Below are positions 35,332-44,822 of a stretch of 64,000 nucleotides of DNA, piece by piece. A program made the position numbers and the translations under genes. Numbering within the stretch: position 1 is the stretch's first letter; every line of letters begins with the position of its first letter. The stretch is from PALSA-612 sp963704335 (GTDB taxonomy: Bacteria; Actinomycetota; Thermoleophilia; Gaiellales; Gaiellaceae). Location of the stretch: the NCBI GenBank assembly GCA_963704335.1, contig OY969889.1, forward strand, positions 1,364,001-1,428,000, in the 5' to 3' direction. Below the pieces are notes generated by a model, which saw nothing but the letters and a program-made list of their open reading frames with translations, ran no database searches and was not told the origin of the DNA.

Positions 35332-36915
35332 ATGGCCGGGTGGGCTGACGCGTTCGAAGAGCTGTCGGAGGCGCATCGGGAAGCGCGGTTGCAGGTCGAA
35401 GATCTCGAGCGCCTTGCGGTCGCCGCGTACATGGTCGGGAAGGACGACGATTGCGAAGAGGCCTGGACGGCCGCTCACAACGCGTGGTTGCGCCGCGGCA
35501 ACGCGGAGCGCGCCGCACGCTGTGCGTTCTGGCAGGCGCTCGGCCTGTTCTTTCGAGGCGATCTGGCTCCGGCCATGGGCTGGGTCGGCCGCGGCGGTCG
35601 ACTCTTGGAGGACGGCAGCCACGATTGTGTCGAGCAGGCCTGGCTGCGGATGCTCACCGCCTTGCCGCTGCTGTTCGACGGAGATGTAGCCGCACACGCG
35701 AGCTACGTCGAGGCAGGCGAGATCGCAGGGCGCTTCGGCGATGCCGACGCGACGATGTTCGCTCGGCTCTGCCAGGGCTATTCACTGATCTTGCAGGGCC
35801 GAACGTCCGAGGGGACGGGGCTGCTGGACGAGGTCATGGTCTCGGTCACGGCAGACGAGGTTGCGCCGATGCTCGCGGGGATCGCGTACTGCCAGGTGAT
35901 CGCCCTGTGTCAGGCTGTCTTCGATCTCCGACGCGCGCGGGAGTGGACTGAGGCGCTCACGCGGTGGTGCGACTCGCAGCCCGACCTCGTTCCGTTCCGG
36001 GGCAACTGTCTCGTCCATCGCTGTGAGATCTTTCAGTTGCAAGGGGCATGGACGGACGCACTCGACTCAGCCCGTCGAGCATGCGACTGGCTCGCCGGCC
36101 CACCCCCGTGGGACGCGCTCGGATCGGCCTATTACCAGCTGGCCGAGATTCAGCGGCTGCGCGGCGAGGTTGCGGAGGCCGAGGAGTCCTACCGCCGAGC
36201 CGGTCTCGCAGGACGAGACCCTCAGCCCGGGATGTCGCTGCTGCGACTGGCGCAGGGACGGGTCGATCTCGCAGTTGCCGCGATCCGGCGCACACTCGAC
36301 GAGTCGCAAGATCCAAGCGCACGCGCACGCCTCCTCCCCGCCTGCGTGGAAGTCTTCCTCGAAGCTCAGGACATCGCGGGAGCGCGTGCGGCCGCGGGTG
36401 AGCTGGCCGAGATCGCCGGTCAGCTCGACACTCCTTATCTCACGGCGCTTGCCACCTACGCCTCGGGCACCGTGCTGCTGGCTGAGAGTGATCCAGGTGC
36501 GGCACTGACCGCGCTACGCAGCGCTCATCGCTTCTGGCTCGACCTCGAGGCGCCGCACGAGGCGGCGCGCTCACGAATGCTGATCGGGGTCGCCTGCCGC
36601 GAGCTCGGGGACGATGCAAGTGCCGAGCTCGAGTTCGATGCGGCGCGCGGGGTGCTCGAGGAGCTGAGCGCTCGCCCGGATCTCGAGCGCCTGGCGCGGC
36701 TCACCGGGTCGTCGCCCGAAGGATCGCTGAGCCGGCGCGAGAACGAGGTCCTCGCGCTCGTCGCCACAGGCAAGACGAACCGCGCGATCGCCGCCGAGCT
36801 GTTCATCAGCGAGAAGACCGTCGCGCGGCATGTCAGCAACATCTTCAAGAAGCTGCGGGTTTCGTCCCGATCCGAGGCCACCGCGTACGCCTTCAAGCAC
36901 GGCTTGGTTTCCTAG
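35332..36915 (+). CDS. TPR-containing LuxR-family transcription regulator
   Basis: About 527 residues. The first 450 are helical repeat pairs of TPR type (for example FEELSEAHREARLQVEDLER and QLAEIQRLRGEVAEAEESYR), without the Walker A motif that large MalT-type regulators carry. The C-terminus is a LuxR helix-turn-helix: LSRRENEVLALVATGKTNR and ISEKTVARHVSNIFKKLRVS. ATG 35332 is taken; a GTG three codons earlier is possible. Ligand and targets are unknown. It lies between an esterase and a methyltransferase gene on the same strand. Confidence 0.87.
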   Translation: MAGWADAFEELSEAHREARLQVEDLERLAVAAYMVGKDDDCEEAWTAAHNAWLRRGNAERAARCAFWQALGLFFRGDLAPAMGWVGRGGRLLEDGSHDCVEQAWLRMLTALPLLFDGDVAAHASYVEAGEIAGRFGDADATMFARLCQGYSLILQGRTSEGTGLLDEVMVSVTADEVAPMLAGIAYCQVIALCQAVFDLRRAREWTEALTRWCDSQPDLVPFRGNCLVHRCEIFQLQGAWTDALDSARRACDWLAGPPPWDALGSAYYQLAEIQRLRGEVAEAEESYRRAGLAGRDPQPGMSLLRLAQGRVDLAVAAIRRTLDESQDPSARARLLPACVEVFLEAQDIAGARAAAGELAEIAGQLDTPYLTALATYASGTVLLAESDPGAALTALRSAHRFWLDLEAPHEAARSRMLIGVACRELGDDASAELEFDAARGVLEELSARPDLERLARLTGSSPEGSLSRRENEVLALVATGKTNRAIAAELFISEKTVARHVSNIFKKLRVSSRSEATAYAFKHGLVS

Positions 36916-37045
36916 CCACTACACAGATCTACTCACGCCACATCGCCACGGAATTGGGTGTTTCGCCCGAAGTCGGAACGCCGATCGCCCTCTACGGTCA
37001 GCTGGGAAGTCGCAGAGTCATCCATACGGCAAGGAGGCGATGACC

Positions 37046-37894
37046 ATGACTCAGGGCGAAGCAACCACCACGGCGAGTCACGCCGCACCGCCGGAGGCGT
37101 GGGACGCAATCGCGGAGGGCTACGACCGGTACGTAGCTCCCCAGGAGGTCGATCTCGCGAACGAGGCGCTCCGCCTGGTCGGCCTTAGGCCGGGCGTGCG
37201 GTTCCTCGACGTCGCGGCCGGCACGGGTGGGCTCAGCCTGCCGGCTGCTCGCCTCGGAGCACGAGTGCTTGCTACCGACTGGTCGCCCTCGATGATCGAG
37301 CGCTTCGAGGCTCGCGTCCGCGAGGAGGGCCTGACGAACGCAGAGGGGCGCGTGATGGACTGCCACGCCCTCGATCTCCCGGACGCCAGCTTCGACGTCA
37401 CCGGCTCGCAGTTCGGGGTGATGCTCGTGCCCGACCAGGCACGCGCGTTGCGGGAGATGGTTCGGGTGACCAGGCCCGGCGGGCGGGTGGTCGTGATCGC
37501 CTACGGCTCGCCCCAGGAGTACGAGGCCCTACAGCTCTTCATCGGTGCGCTGATGGTCGTCGCTTCAGAGTTCCCAGGCCTCCCGGACGACCCGCCCCCG
37601 CTCGAGTTCCAGGTGTCCGACCCGGGCGTTTTCCGCCTGCGGCTGGCCGATGCGGGACTGAAGGACGTCCGCGTCGAACGCACGGCCGAGCGGCCGACGT
37701 TCGCTTCGGGGCAGGAGATGTGGGACTGGGTGCTGTACGGCAACCCGATCCCGGGGATGTTGGTAGCAGACCTCAGCGAGGAGCAGCGGACGCAACTCCG
37801 ACAGGTCCTGGACGGAATGCTCCGCGAGCGCACCGACGCGAACGGACGAGCCGCGCTCACGAACGCGGTCAACGTCGGGATTGGCACGAAGTAA
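37046..37894 (+). CDS. Class I SAM-dependent methyltransferase
   Basis: About 282 residues. The SAM-binding motif I is VRFLDVAAGTGGLSLPAARL near residue 55, with the acidic motif II LATDWSPSMIERF and post-motif DLPDASFDVTGSQFG. MVRVTRPGGRVVVIAYG follows, as in ubiquinone/menaquinone-type methyltransferases. ATG 37046 sits eight bases after AAGGAGG; ATG 37040 is two codons earlier but only two bases from that site. The substrate is unknown. A VOC gene follows after 30 bases on the same strand. Confidence 0.88.
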   Translation: MTQGEATTTASHAAPPEAWDAIAEGYDRYVAPQEVDLANEALRLVGLRPGVRFLDVAAGTGGLSLPAARLGARVLATDWSPSMIERFEARVREEGLTNAEGRVMDCHALDLPDASFDVTGSQFGVMLVPDQARALREMVRVTRPGGRVVVIAYGSPQEYEALQLFIGALMVVASEFPGLPDDPPPLEFQVSDPGVFRLRLADAGLKDVRVERTAERPTFASGQEMWDWVLYGNPIPGMLVADLSEEQRTQLRQVLDGMLRERTDANGRAALTNAVNVGIGTK

Positions 37895-37924
37895 CGCGCG
37901 CCTGACACGGTCTAGACTCGGCCG

Positions 37925-38332
37925 ATGCCACGGCTGGGGATACACCACGTCGACATCGTCGTGTCCTCGCTGGAACGCAGCCTGCCCTTCTACCGGGAGC
38001 TCTTGGAGCCGCTCGGGTACGTGCGCGCCGGCGAGGTCCGCGGCGAGCGCGGCGAGCCGATCTGGTATCTCCACGGCGACAGCGTCGGCGTCTCACTAGG
38101 GCTCCGGGAGCTGCAGTCTCCCGGCGAGCACGACCGCTACGCCGTCGGGCTGCACCATCTGGCCTTCGAGGCCTCCTCTCGCGAGCTTGTCGACGACCGG
38201 TACCGCTGGGCTCTTGCCCAAGGGCTAGAGATCGAGAACGAGCCGCAGGAGTGGACGTACGGCCCCGGCTACTACGCGACGTTCTTCCACGACCCCGATG
38301 GGATCAAGCTCGAGGTCGTCCACGTGCCCTGA
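37925..38332 (+). CDS. VOC-family (glyoxalase-like) protein
   Basis: 135 residues forming one full VOC module pair. The start LGIHHVDIVVSSLERSLPFY carries the first metal-ligand His. HDRYAVGLHHLAFEASSREL has the next His pair, and FFHDPDGIKLEVVHVP ends with the Glu ligand, so a complete metal site is likely. Members act as lyases, isomerases or resistance proteins; this one cannot be assigned. The stop is adjacent to that of the convergent hydrolase. Confidence 0.88.
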   Translation: MPRLGIHHVDIVVSSLERSLPFYRELLEPLGYVRAGEVRGERGEPIWYLHGDSVGVSLGLRELQSPGEHDRYAVGLHHLAFEASSRELVDDRYRWALAQGLEIENEPQEWTYGPGYYATFFHDPDGIKLEVVHVP

Positions 38333-39610
38333 TCAGGGCTTGTCGCCAAGGAGCGCATCGTCGAAGAACGCGATGACGCGTCGCTCGTACTCGGCCGGCT
38401 GCGCCTCGATCCCGCCTGTGTGCCCGGCGCCGGGCACCTGCCAGATCGTCTTCGGCTCGCGTGCTGCGTCGTAGAACTTCTGGCTGAGCTCCGCCTCTCC
38501 GCCCTGGCCCGGCTTGGCATAGATGATGAAGACGGGACGAGGCGCGATCCTTGCGACGAGATCCTCGAGGCTCGGCGGCGGCAGCGTGTTCGAGAAAAGG
38601 GCCACGCCCGGCGTTACGACCGCGTGCACCAGTGAGGCCTGAAGCATCGCGCTCGTCTCGGGAATCGCGAGCGCCTCGTGCACGGACCGGATACCGGCTC
38701 CTTCCGACACGACCGCCTTCAGGCCGTCGGACTCGGCGGCCGCCTCGAGCATCATCTCTCCTCCGACCGAGAGGCCGATGCCCCCGATGCGGCCGGGATC
38801 GACGTCGGCTCGCTGCTCCAGAAAGGCGACGGCGGCGTCGAGGTCTCGCTCACCGCGCCAGCCGAACGTGTTCGGGTCACCCTCGCTCTCACCCTCGCCG
38901 CGGCGGTCGAAGAGGAGCACTCCATATCCGTGGCGGGCAAGCATCCGGGCCGGCCGCTGCGGGCCTTTGCGGCCCGGAAAGGCGATGACCGCCGCGCCGT
39001 TTCTCGATGGGATGTACCAGCCCTCGAGCTCCAGCCCGTCGCTGGTCTTGAACGAGACCTCCTCGTAGGTCGCGCCCAGCTCGGCCTCGGGGACGAAGCC
39101 GCGGGCGACGTGCGTGAAGATGTATGCGCCGTAGAACGGGGCGATGACGACGTACAACGCAGCCACTGCCCCTACCGCAAGCAGACCCCGGCGGCCGTAT
39201 CTGCGAGCCCGAGGATCGTCTCGCCGCCGCGATCGCCACAAGGTCACGACCCCGACGACGAGGAGGACGATCCCGGCCGGAATTGCGAGCAAGCCGGTGA
39301 AGTCGTCCCCGGCGGGACCGCCTTTCGTCGTGTAGTAGACGGCCTCGACACCGGCGACGATCCCGAAGGCGCCGATGATGAGTGCGATCGTGGCCCGCAG
39401 GCCGGCCCGAAGGCGCGGATAGCTCCAGACTGCAAGCACGAGCAGCACGAGCGGCACCAGGCCGCTGACGAGGTGATCCGCGGCGGAGGTTCCCGGTTGC
39501 GGCTGAATGAAGTTGTCGTCCGCCACGTGCAGCGCGACGAGCCCGATCGCCGCCCTCGCGACGACCGATTCGGTCAAGGCGCGCGAGGTTGCCGTGTCGC
39601 GGTCGGCCAT
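38333..39610 (-). CDS. Alpha/beta hydrolase with N-terminal membrane domain
   Basis: About 425 residues. The N-terminal 170 residues have four or five hydrophobic segments (GLVPLVLLVLAVWSY, ATIALIIGAFGIVAGVEAVY, LAIPAGIVLLVVGVVTLW, GLLAVGAVAALYVVIAPFYG). The C-terminal hydrolase has LLFDRRGEGESEGDPNTFGW, the nucleophile in GGIGLSVGGEMM, an acid position in RPVFIIYAKPGQGGEAE and the His in GAGHTGGIEA. It is therefore a membrane-tethered serine hydrolase of unknown substrate. ATG 39610 is chosen; upstream codons are low-complexity and unlikely. Confidence 0.83.
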   Translation of the reverse strand: MADRDTATSRALTESVVARAAIGLVALHVADDNFIQPQPGTSAADHLVSGLVPLVLLVLAVWSYPRLRAGLRATIALIIGAFGIVAGVEAVYYTTKGGPAGDDFTGLLAIPAGIVLLVVGVVTLWRSRRRDDPRARRYGRRGLLAVGAVAALYVVIAPFYGAYIFTHVARGFVPEAELGATYEEVSFKTSDGLELEGWYIPSRNGAAVIAFPGRKGPQRPARMLARHGYGVLLFDRRGEGESEGDPNTFGWRGERDLDAAVAFLEQRADVDPGRIGGIGLSVGGEMMLEAAAESDGLKAVVSEGAGIRSVHEALAIPETSAMLQASLVHAVVTPGVALFSNTLPPPSLEDLVARIAPRPVFIIYAKPGQGGEAELSQKFYDAAREPKTIWQVPGAGHTGGIEAQPAEYERRVIAFFDDALLGDKP

Positions 39611-39677
39611 CTCTTGCAGTCTTGCAGCGGAGCGACCTCGACCTCGACGTCGTTCATGTGCCCTGATCGCTAGCCGT

Positions 39678-40605
39678 TCAGCGGTTCGCCCAGTCGAAGA
39701 CGAAGACGGGCTCTGCTGCCGTATCGAGGCGGCGAGCGTTCTCCCCGTCTGCATCGGCGGCCCAGACCTCGATCGGTCCTGTGTCGGCGTGGCGCGTGTA
39801 CGTCAACTCACCTGTTGGGCTCCAGGCGGGATGCGACTCCTGGAGGTCGGGCGTCCTCGTGACGTTCTTGACGCCGGTTCCGTCCGGGCGAATCAGATAG
39901 ACGTCGTCGCTGCCGTCGCGCTCCGACATGAACGCGATGTGCTGCCCGTCCGGGCGACCAGGAGGCCCATTGATCGCGAGCGGGATGGCGCGAGATGTTT
40001 CGCTGGGAGCGTCCATCGCGCCCCATGACGTAGACGTCGAACTCGCCGTTGCGGGCTGTCTGGAAGACGATTCGCTTGCCGTCAGGGCTCCAGGATGGGT
40101 ACTCGTTGAGGAAACCGCTCCGCGTGAGCTGTCGAGGTTGGCTACCGTCGGCCTTCATCGTCCAGATGTGGTTTCCGCCGATGCGGTTGGAGAAGAACGC
40201 GATCAGCTTGCCGTCGGGCGACCATGCGGGTGACCAGTCGGCCGTTCCCGGCGAATGCGTCAGGTTCCGCGGTCGTCCACCCTGCGCCGAGACGATCATG
40301 ATGTCGCTCTCGTCGCTGCGGACCGGATTCTGGCGATAGGCAATCAGCTTCCCGTTGGGCGACCAGGCGGGACTGAAGTCGTCCCGGCCGGCGACACCCA
40401 CGACGCGACGCGGCGAGCCGCCCGGCACGAGCGCGACGTAGACGTCGAGCCCGCGCCTTCCCTGCAGTTCGCCCGCGAATGCGAGCCGCCACTTCGCGGC
40501 GTCTTGCGCGCCCGTCGCGGAGGGAACAACAGGTACCGCGAGAACGCAGGCGAGCGAGAAGGTCGAGGCCAGGAGTCGCAGCGGGTGACGCGTGATCGCA
40601 TACAT
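39678..40605 (-). pseudogene. Secreted TolB-like PD40 beta-propeller, one frameshift
   Basis: About 308 residues when rejoined. The signal peptide is LLASTFSLACVLAVPVVPSA. At least five PD40 repeats follow, each with a WSPDGK-type core: SPAWSPNGKLIAYRQN, SPAWSPDGKLIAFFSN, YPSWSPDGKRIVFQTA, and ASWSPDGQHIAFMSERDG, which is rebuilt by removing one extra G near 39951, then HPAWSPTGELTYTR. This is the propeller fold of TolB and related export or protein-interaction proteins, possibly a seven-blade set short by one. No Pal or Tol genes are nearby, so a Tol role is not implied. Confidence 0.82.
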
Positions 40606-40644
40606 GCGCAGATCCCTACACCCGCGACGACGTCTCGGTTCCGG

Positions 40645-41865
40645 TCAGGGCCGGGTCAGGAAGAGGCGCTTCTCCTTGCTCAGGTGCAACGACCAGGAGA
40701 GGCTGCTCGCTCCGGCGAAGCGGACATAGGCGCGGAGCGCATCGCGCATCGCATCGACGAAGCCGTCCACGCGGCGCGGCGCAAAGTCGTCCTCCCACCA
40801 GAGGCCGGCTACGTGCACGGGCCCGCCGGAGCGGTCGATCTTCGGCTCGATGCGACCGACGAAGCGGTCGCGGAAGAGAATCGGCAGCACGTAGTAGCCG
40901 AAGCGCCGCTTCTCCGGCGGGTGGAAGAGGTCCCAGACGTAGTCGAACTCGAACAGCGATCCGAGAAGCTTGCGGTCCCAGACCAACGGGTCGAATGGCG
41001 ATAGAAACGCGACGGACGGCGGCGGCTCCGGCGGCGCCGTCAGCAGGTCAACCTCGTCGCGGACGACTAAGCGCTTCCCTCGTAGTCCTTCGATCTCGAC
41101 CGAAACGAGCTCGCCGTCCTCGATGAGCTGCTCGCGCACGGCAGTTCTCCCCGGATGCTCCGGAACGATGGGATCTGGCTTCGCAGGGCCGAGGCCGCTG
41201 AAGACGTCTCCGCCGCCCGCGCCGCCGAGCAGGCCGTGCGCGCGATAGCGCGACAGCATCTTGTGGCGGACCTGCTCTCTCAAGGGCACCTCCTCTTCGA
41301 GCACGTTGCGCGGCAGCAGCCGCTCGATGAGGTCGTAGTAGCGACGGTTGCCGTCGCGTCGCGCGAGGCCGAGCACGCCGATGGTCGTGTAGGCCTCGAG
41401 CACCGCCCGCACGACGTTCGTCTTGACGCCGAACCAGTCGACCGTATCTCCGTACTGGCGTTCGAAGTCGAGTGCGGAGAGCGGCCCATCGGCGCGGAGT
41501 CGCTCGAGCACCCGTTCGGTCGCGTCCGCGTTCTCGGCCAGGACTTGTCGCGACCTCGAGCTCGACGTTCCCCGGAACCAGGGGTAGTCGCTGGTCAGGA
41601 TGAAGGAGAGCCCTTTGTTGACAGCCTCGAACAGCTCGCGCCGTTCGTAGAGGAGATCGCACCAGGTGGGGTCGTAGTCGGCGATGCGCGCGTGGAGCAC
41701 GATGTCGTGGCTTCGGCCCGCCACCGCGATCGGGTCGTACTGGATGGAGCCGAACCGGCGGAGGTGCTCGAGCACTGCGTCGCTCCCACCTTCGAGCGAT
41801 CGCGCAGGCGCGAGCAACTGGCGCGTGACGAGGAAGCGACGCGCGTCTTGGGACGTGACCTTCAC
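40645..41865 (-). CDS. AlkX/YcaQ-like winged-helix DNA glycosylase
   Basis: 406 residues of the HTH_42 family, whose members unhook DNA interstrand crosslinks or excise alkylated bases. The catalytic segment reads FGSIQYDPIAVAGRSHDIVL near residue 38; the Q-Y-D triad fits the QxD class (AlkX/YcaQ) rather than the QxQ class (AlkZ). Other family signs are LYERRELFEAVNKGLSF, TDYPWFRG-like sequence near residue 95, and a C-terminal FLSPFDPLVWDRKLL and VGRIEPKIDR. The GTG 41865 start gives a full-length protein. No biosynthetic cluster is adjacent, so a general repair role is likelier than self-resistance. Confidence 0.82.
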   Translation of the reverse strand: MKVTSQDARRFLVTRQLLAPARSLEGGSDAVLEHLRRFGSIQYDPIAVAGRSHDIVLHARIADYDPTWCDLLYERRELFEAVNKGLSFILTSDYPWFRGTSSSRSRQVLAENADATERVLERLRADGPLSALDFERQYGDTVDWFGVKTNVVRAVLEAYTTIGVLGLARRDGNRRYYDLIERLLPRNVLEEEVPLREQVRHKMLSRYRAHGLLGGAGGGDVFSGLGPAKPDPIVPEHPGRTAVREQLIEDGELVSVEIEGLRGKRLVVRDEVDLLTAPPEPPPSVAFLSPFDPLVWDRKLLGSLFEFDYVWDLFHPPEKRRFGYYVLPILFRDRFVGRIEPKIDRSGGPVHVAGLWWEDDFAPRRVDGFVDAMRDALRAYVRFAGASSLSWSLHLSKEKRLFLTRP

Positions 41866-41912
41866 CTGAGGGACGCTACCGTGCGTCAGGAAGCGGCTCT
41901 ATAGTCGCGAGC

Positions 41913-43412
41913 GTGGGACGGGTTGCCGCCGTGGTCGTCCTCGCAGTGCTCGCGGGGGCGGGCCGCGCGAATGCCGTACCGCCGATCGTCACCATCTCCG
42001 CGACCGCAACGGAGGGCGCAGCGCCGCTCGTGGTGACATTCACGGCGCACGGCGATGCCGCCTCGTACCACTGGCAGCTCGGCAACGGGGCGTCGGTGGA
42101 AGGCCCCGTCGCGAGCGCGACGTACGGCCCTGGGTCGTGGATTGCGTCGGTGATCGCGACAGCCGCCGACGGCTCGACGGCGCAGGCGTCGGTCGACGTG
42201 CGCTCGGTGGTGGTCAGGCTGCATCGGGCGCAGGAGAGCCGCTACGGGAAGCCGGCAGTCTTTCGGGGCAGCGTCGTGCCGGCCTTGGCCGGCGAGTCGA
42301 TCGGGTTGTACGTGCGCGGAAGCGGGATGGCTGCGACGCGTGCGGCACCCGACGGCACGTTCGAGCTACGTGTGCGGCGCCTGCGCACCCCCGGCCCCTA
42401 CGAGGCACGGTCGCCGCTCGCCTCGTCGAGGCCGGTCTTCCTGAAGGTCCATCCCGTGCTGCAGATGTCGTTCGTTGCAACACGCGCGGTCGGGGCGCGG
42501 CTCGCGGCACGTGTGTGGCCGGCTGCGGCAGGCGTGCTCGACGCGCGCGTCTACTGCGCTCGCGAGCTCGTGCGCGGGATGCGTGTCGCGGGCGATGCGG
42601 ACTTCGGTGTCTCGACCGACTGCCCGGTTGGCTACCGCGCGGTCGTTCGGCTACGTCCGGCGCAGGGGTGGGTGCCGGAGGCGGAGACTGCCCGCGCGAC
42701 GGTCGTCAGCGCGAGCCGCGCGCTCGGGGTGCGGGATCCGAGCGACCGGAGTCTCGTGTTCCGGTACTACCCCGGGCTTGGGTACAGGTTCCAACCGCTA
42801 CTGAGTTTCGCGGCGCTGAACCAAAACGTTTCCCAGCGGCGGGCTTATGCCGCGCGCCGGATCGCCGCAGCGCTGCTCGGACGCGCCGTTCGAAGCGGCG
42901 ACGCCCTCTTCTGGGAGTACGACTTCTCGTACCAGGGGGGCCGGGCGCCCTGGAGGTCGGGGTTCGCGCAGGCGGTAGCCGCACAGGCGCTCGCGCGCGC
43001 AGGCGCCCTGCTCGGCGAGCCGTTGCTCAGCGCCGCAGCGGACGCGGCGTTCCGCGGGCTCCGCCCGACGCTGTTGCTGCCGGTCGCGGGCGGGTTGTGG
43101 ATCCGTGAGTACGGTTTCACGCAGCAGGTCATCCTCAACGCGCAGCTGCAATCGATCCTCTCGCTCGAGTCGTACGCGGCGTTCGCGAAAAGCGCCGCCG
43201 CTCGCGGCGTCGTACGGGAGCTGATCGTCGCGACGCGGAGGCTGCTGCCGCACTTCGACGTAGGTTGCTGGGCGCGCTACGAGCTCGCTGGGCCCCCCGC
43301 CAGGCTCGGCTACCAGATCTATCACGTCGACCTGTTGCGACGGCTCGCCGTGAGGCGCGCGGAACCGATCTGGAGAAGGACGTACGTACGCTGGCTCCGC
43401 TGCCTGCCCTGA
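41913..43412 (+). CDS. Secreted PKD-like protein with D-glucuronyl C5-epimerase-like domain
   Basis: 499 residues. The signal peptide is VAAVVVLAVLAGAGRANA. A PKD-type Ig domain follows (TATEGAAPLVVTFTAHGDA and YHWQLGNG, residues about 28-100), then a beta-sandwich to about residue 280. The C-terminal 220 residues resemble the C5-epimerase C-terminal domain: FWEYDFSYQGGRAPWRSGF, LWIREYGFTQQVILNAQLQ, GCWARYELAGPPARLGYQIY and HVDLLRRL. Such domains act on uronic acids in polysaccharides in animals, plants and algae; bacterial members are little studied. No lyase or sulfotransferase is adjacent. GTG 41913 starts it. Confidence 0.7.
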   Translation: MGRVAAVVVLAVLAGAGRANAVPPIVTISATATEGAAPLVVTFTAHGDAASYHWQLGNGASVEGPVASATYGPGSWIASVIATAADGSTAQASVDVRSVVVRLHRAQESRYGKPAVFRGSVVPALAGESIGLYVRGSGMAATRAAPDGTFELRVRRLRTPGPYEARSPLASSRPVFLKVHPVLQMSFVATRAVGARLAARVWPAAAGVLDARVYCARELVRGMRVAGDADFGVSTDCPVGYRAVVRLRPAQGWVPEAETARATVVSASRALGVRDPSDRSLVFRYYPGLGYRFQPLLSFAALNQNVSQRRAYAARRIAAALLGRAVRSGDALFWEYDFSYQGGRAPWRSGFAQAVAAQALARAGALLGEPLLSAAADAAFRGLRPTLLLPVAGGLWIREYGFTQQVILNAQLQSILSLESYAAFAKSAAARGVVRELIVATRRLLPHFDVGCWARYELAGPPARLGYQIYHVDLLRRLAVRRAEPIWRRTYVRWLRCLP

Positions 43413-43514
43413 CGTTCCGGGGGGGGCGCGACCTTCAGACGCTATCGGGCACAACGCCGGCGTTCGCGCTAGGTTCGAGGCTGTCCGGATCGACCGCCCG
43501 ACGAATCAACCGTC

Positions 43515-44810
43515 ATGACCCCTATCCCCGACATTCGGTATGCGCGCAGCGGCGACGTGGCGATTGCCTACCAGGTTTTCGGCGAAGGACCTGTCGACCT
43601 CGTCTTCGTGCCGTTCTTCGGCAACATCCGCTGGTCCTGGGAGCTGCCGCTCTTCGTTCGCTTCGCCGAGAGGCTCGCGTCGTTCTCGCGCGTGATCCTC
43701 TTCGACAAGCGCGGCACCGGCCTCTCGGACCGGCCGCGCACCTTGACGCTCGAAACGCAGATGGACGACATCCGCGCCGTGCTCGATGCCGTCGGGTCGG
43801 AGCGCGCGGCGCTGCTCGGCGCCATCCAGGGCAGCCAGCTGTGCGCGCTCTTTGCCGCGACGTATCCCGATCGTACGCGGGCGCTCGCTCTCTACCACCC
43901 GCACGCTGAGCCAAGCGACCTGCCGCCGGTGGCAATCCGACAGGGCGAGGACACACGCGAGCGCTGGGGCACGCGTGAGTACGCCGACGAGGTCGTACGC
44001 GCGATCTTGCCGTCGTTGGCCCACGAAGACGCGGTGCGAAGCTGGTTCGCCGACTCCCAGCGGTTCGCGGCGAGCCCGGGTTCCGCGACGGAGTTCTTCC
44101 GCATGCTGGGCGACACGGACATCTCCGACGTGCTGCCGACGATCCGGGTGCCGACTCTCGTGCTCTTCCGCGCGGGGCGACGCGAGGCGGCGATGCGCGT
44201 AGCGGAGCTGGTCCCGGGCGCGAGGACCGTCGAGCTAGCCGGCGGGGACAGTCCCGCGTGGGCCGACGGTGAGGTAGCGGCGGCGGTCGAGAGTTTTCTG
44301 ACCGGGCGAGAGGAATCGCCGGTTCCCGACAGCGTCCTCACGACGGTCCTCTTCACCGACATGGTCGGCTCGACCGAGAAGGCGGCCGAGCTCGGCGACC
44401 GCGCCTGGCGTGATCTCCTGGAGCGGCACCACGCTTCAGTGCGGCGTGAGCTCGCCCGCTTCCGCGGCCAGGAGCTCGACACCGCCGGTGACGGATTCTT
44501 CGCGACGTTCGACGGACCGGCGCGGGCGATTCGCTGCGCACAGGCAATCGTCGCTCACGTCGGTGAGCTCGGCCTCGACCTCCGTGTCGGCTTGCACACG
44601 GGAGAGTGCGAGCTGCACGACGGCAAGCTCGCAGGCATCGCGGTCAGCGTCGGGGCCCGGGTGGCCGGTGCGGCAGGGCCTGGGCAGGTCGTCGTTTCCC
44701 GCACGGTGAGGGATCTCGTGGCGGGCTCGGGAATCGAGTTCGACGACGTCGGCGTTCGTGGGCTGAAGGGCGTCCCGGGCGAGTGGCGGCTCTATGCGGT
44801 CCGCGCCTGA
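43515..44810 (+). CDS. Alpha/beta-hydrolase-like domain fused to class III adenylate/guanylate cyclase
   Basis: 431 residues. Residues 1 to about 260 have a hydrolase fold (RVILFDKRGTGLSDRP), but the nucleophile elbow reads LGAIQGSQ where a Ser is normal, so this half is probably a sensor, not an enzyme. Residues from about 270 form a cyclase catalytic domain: TTVLFTDMVGSTEKAAELGD with the first metal Asp, LDTAGDGFFATFDGPARAIR with the second, VGLHTGEC and GIAVSVGARVAGAAGPGQVV with the Arg that stabilises the transition state. It would make cyclic AMP or GMP in response to a ligand or partner. Confidence 0.9.
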   Translation: MTPIPDIRYARSGDVAIAYQVFGEGPVDLVFVPFFGNIRWSWELPLFVRFAERLASFSRVILFDKRGTGLSDRPRTLTLETQMDDIRAVLDAVGSERAALLGAIQGSQLCALFAATYPDRTRALALYHPHAEPSDLPPVAIRQGEDTRERWGTREYADEVVRAILPSLAHEDAVRSWFADSQRFAASPGSATEFFRMLGDTDISDVLPTIRVPTLVLFRAGRREAAMRVAELVPGARTVELAGGDSPAWADGEVAAAVESFLTGREESPVPDSVLTTVLFTDMVGSTEKAAELGDRAWRDLLERHHASVRRELARFRGQELDTAGDGFFATFDGPARAIRCAQAIVAHVGELGLDLRVGLHTGECELHDGKLAGIAVSVGARVAGAAGPGQVVVSRTVRDLVAGSGIEFDDVGVRGLKGVPGEWRLYAVRA

Positions 44811-44822
44811 CGTTCGAAATGC

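Noticed and set aside
39678..40605. A TolB subunit of the Tol-Pal envelope system.
   Set aside because: No tolQ, tolR, tolA or pal genes are present, and the host appears to be an actinobacterium, so only the propeller fold is claimed.
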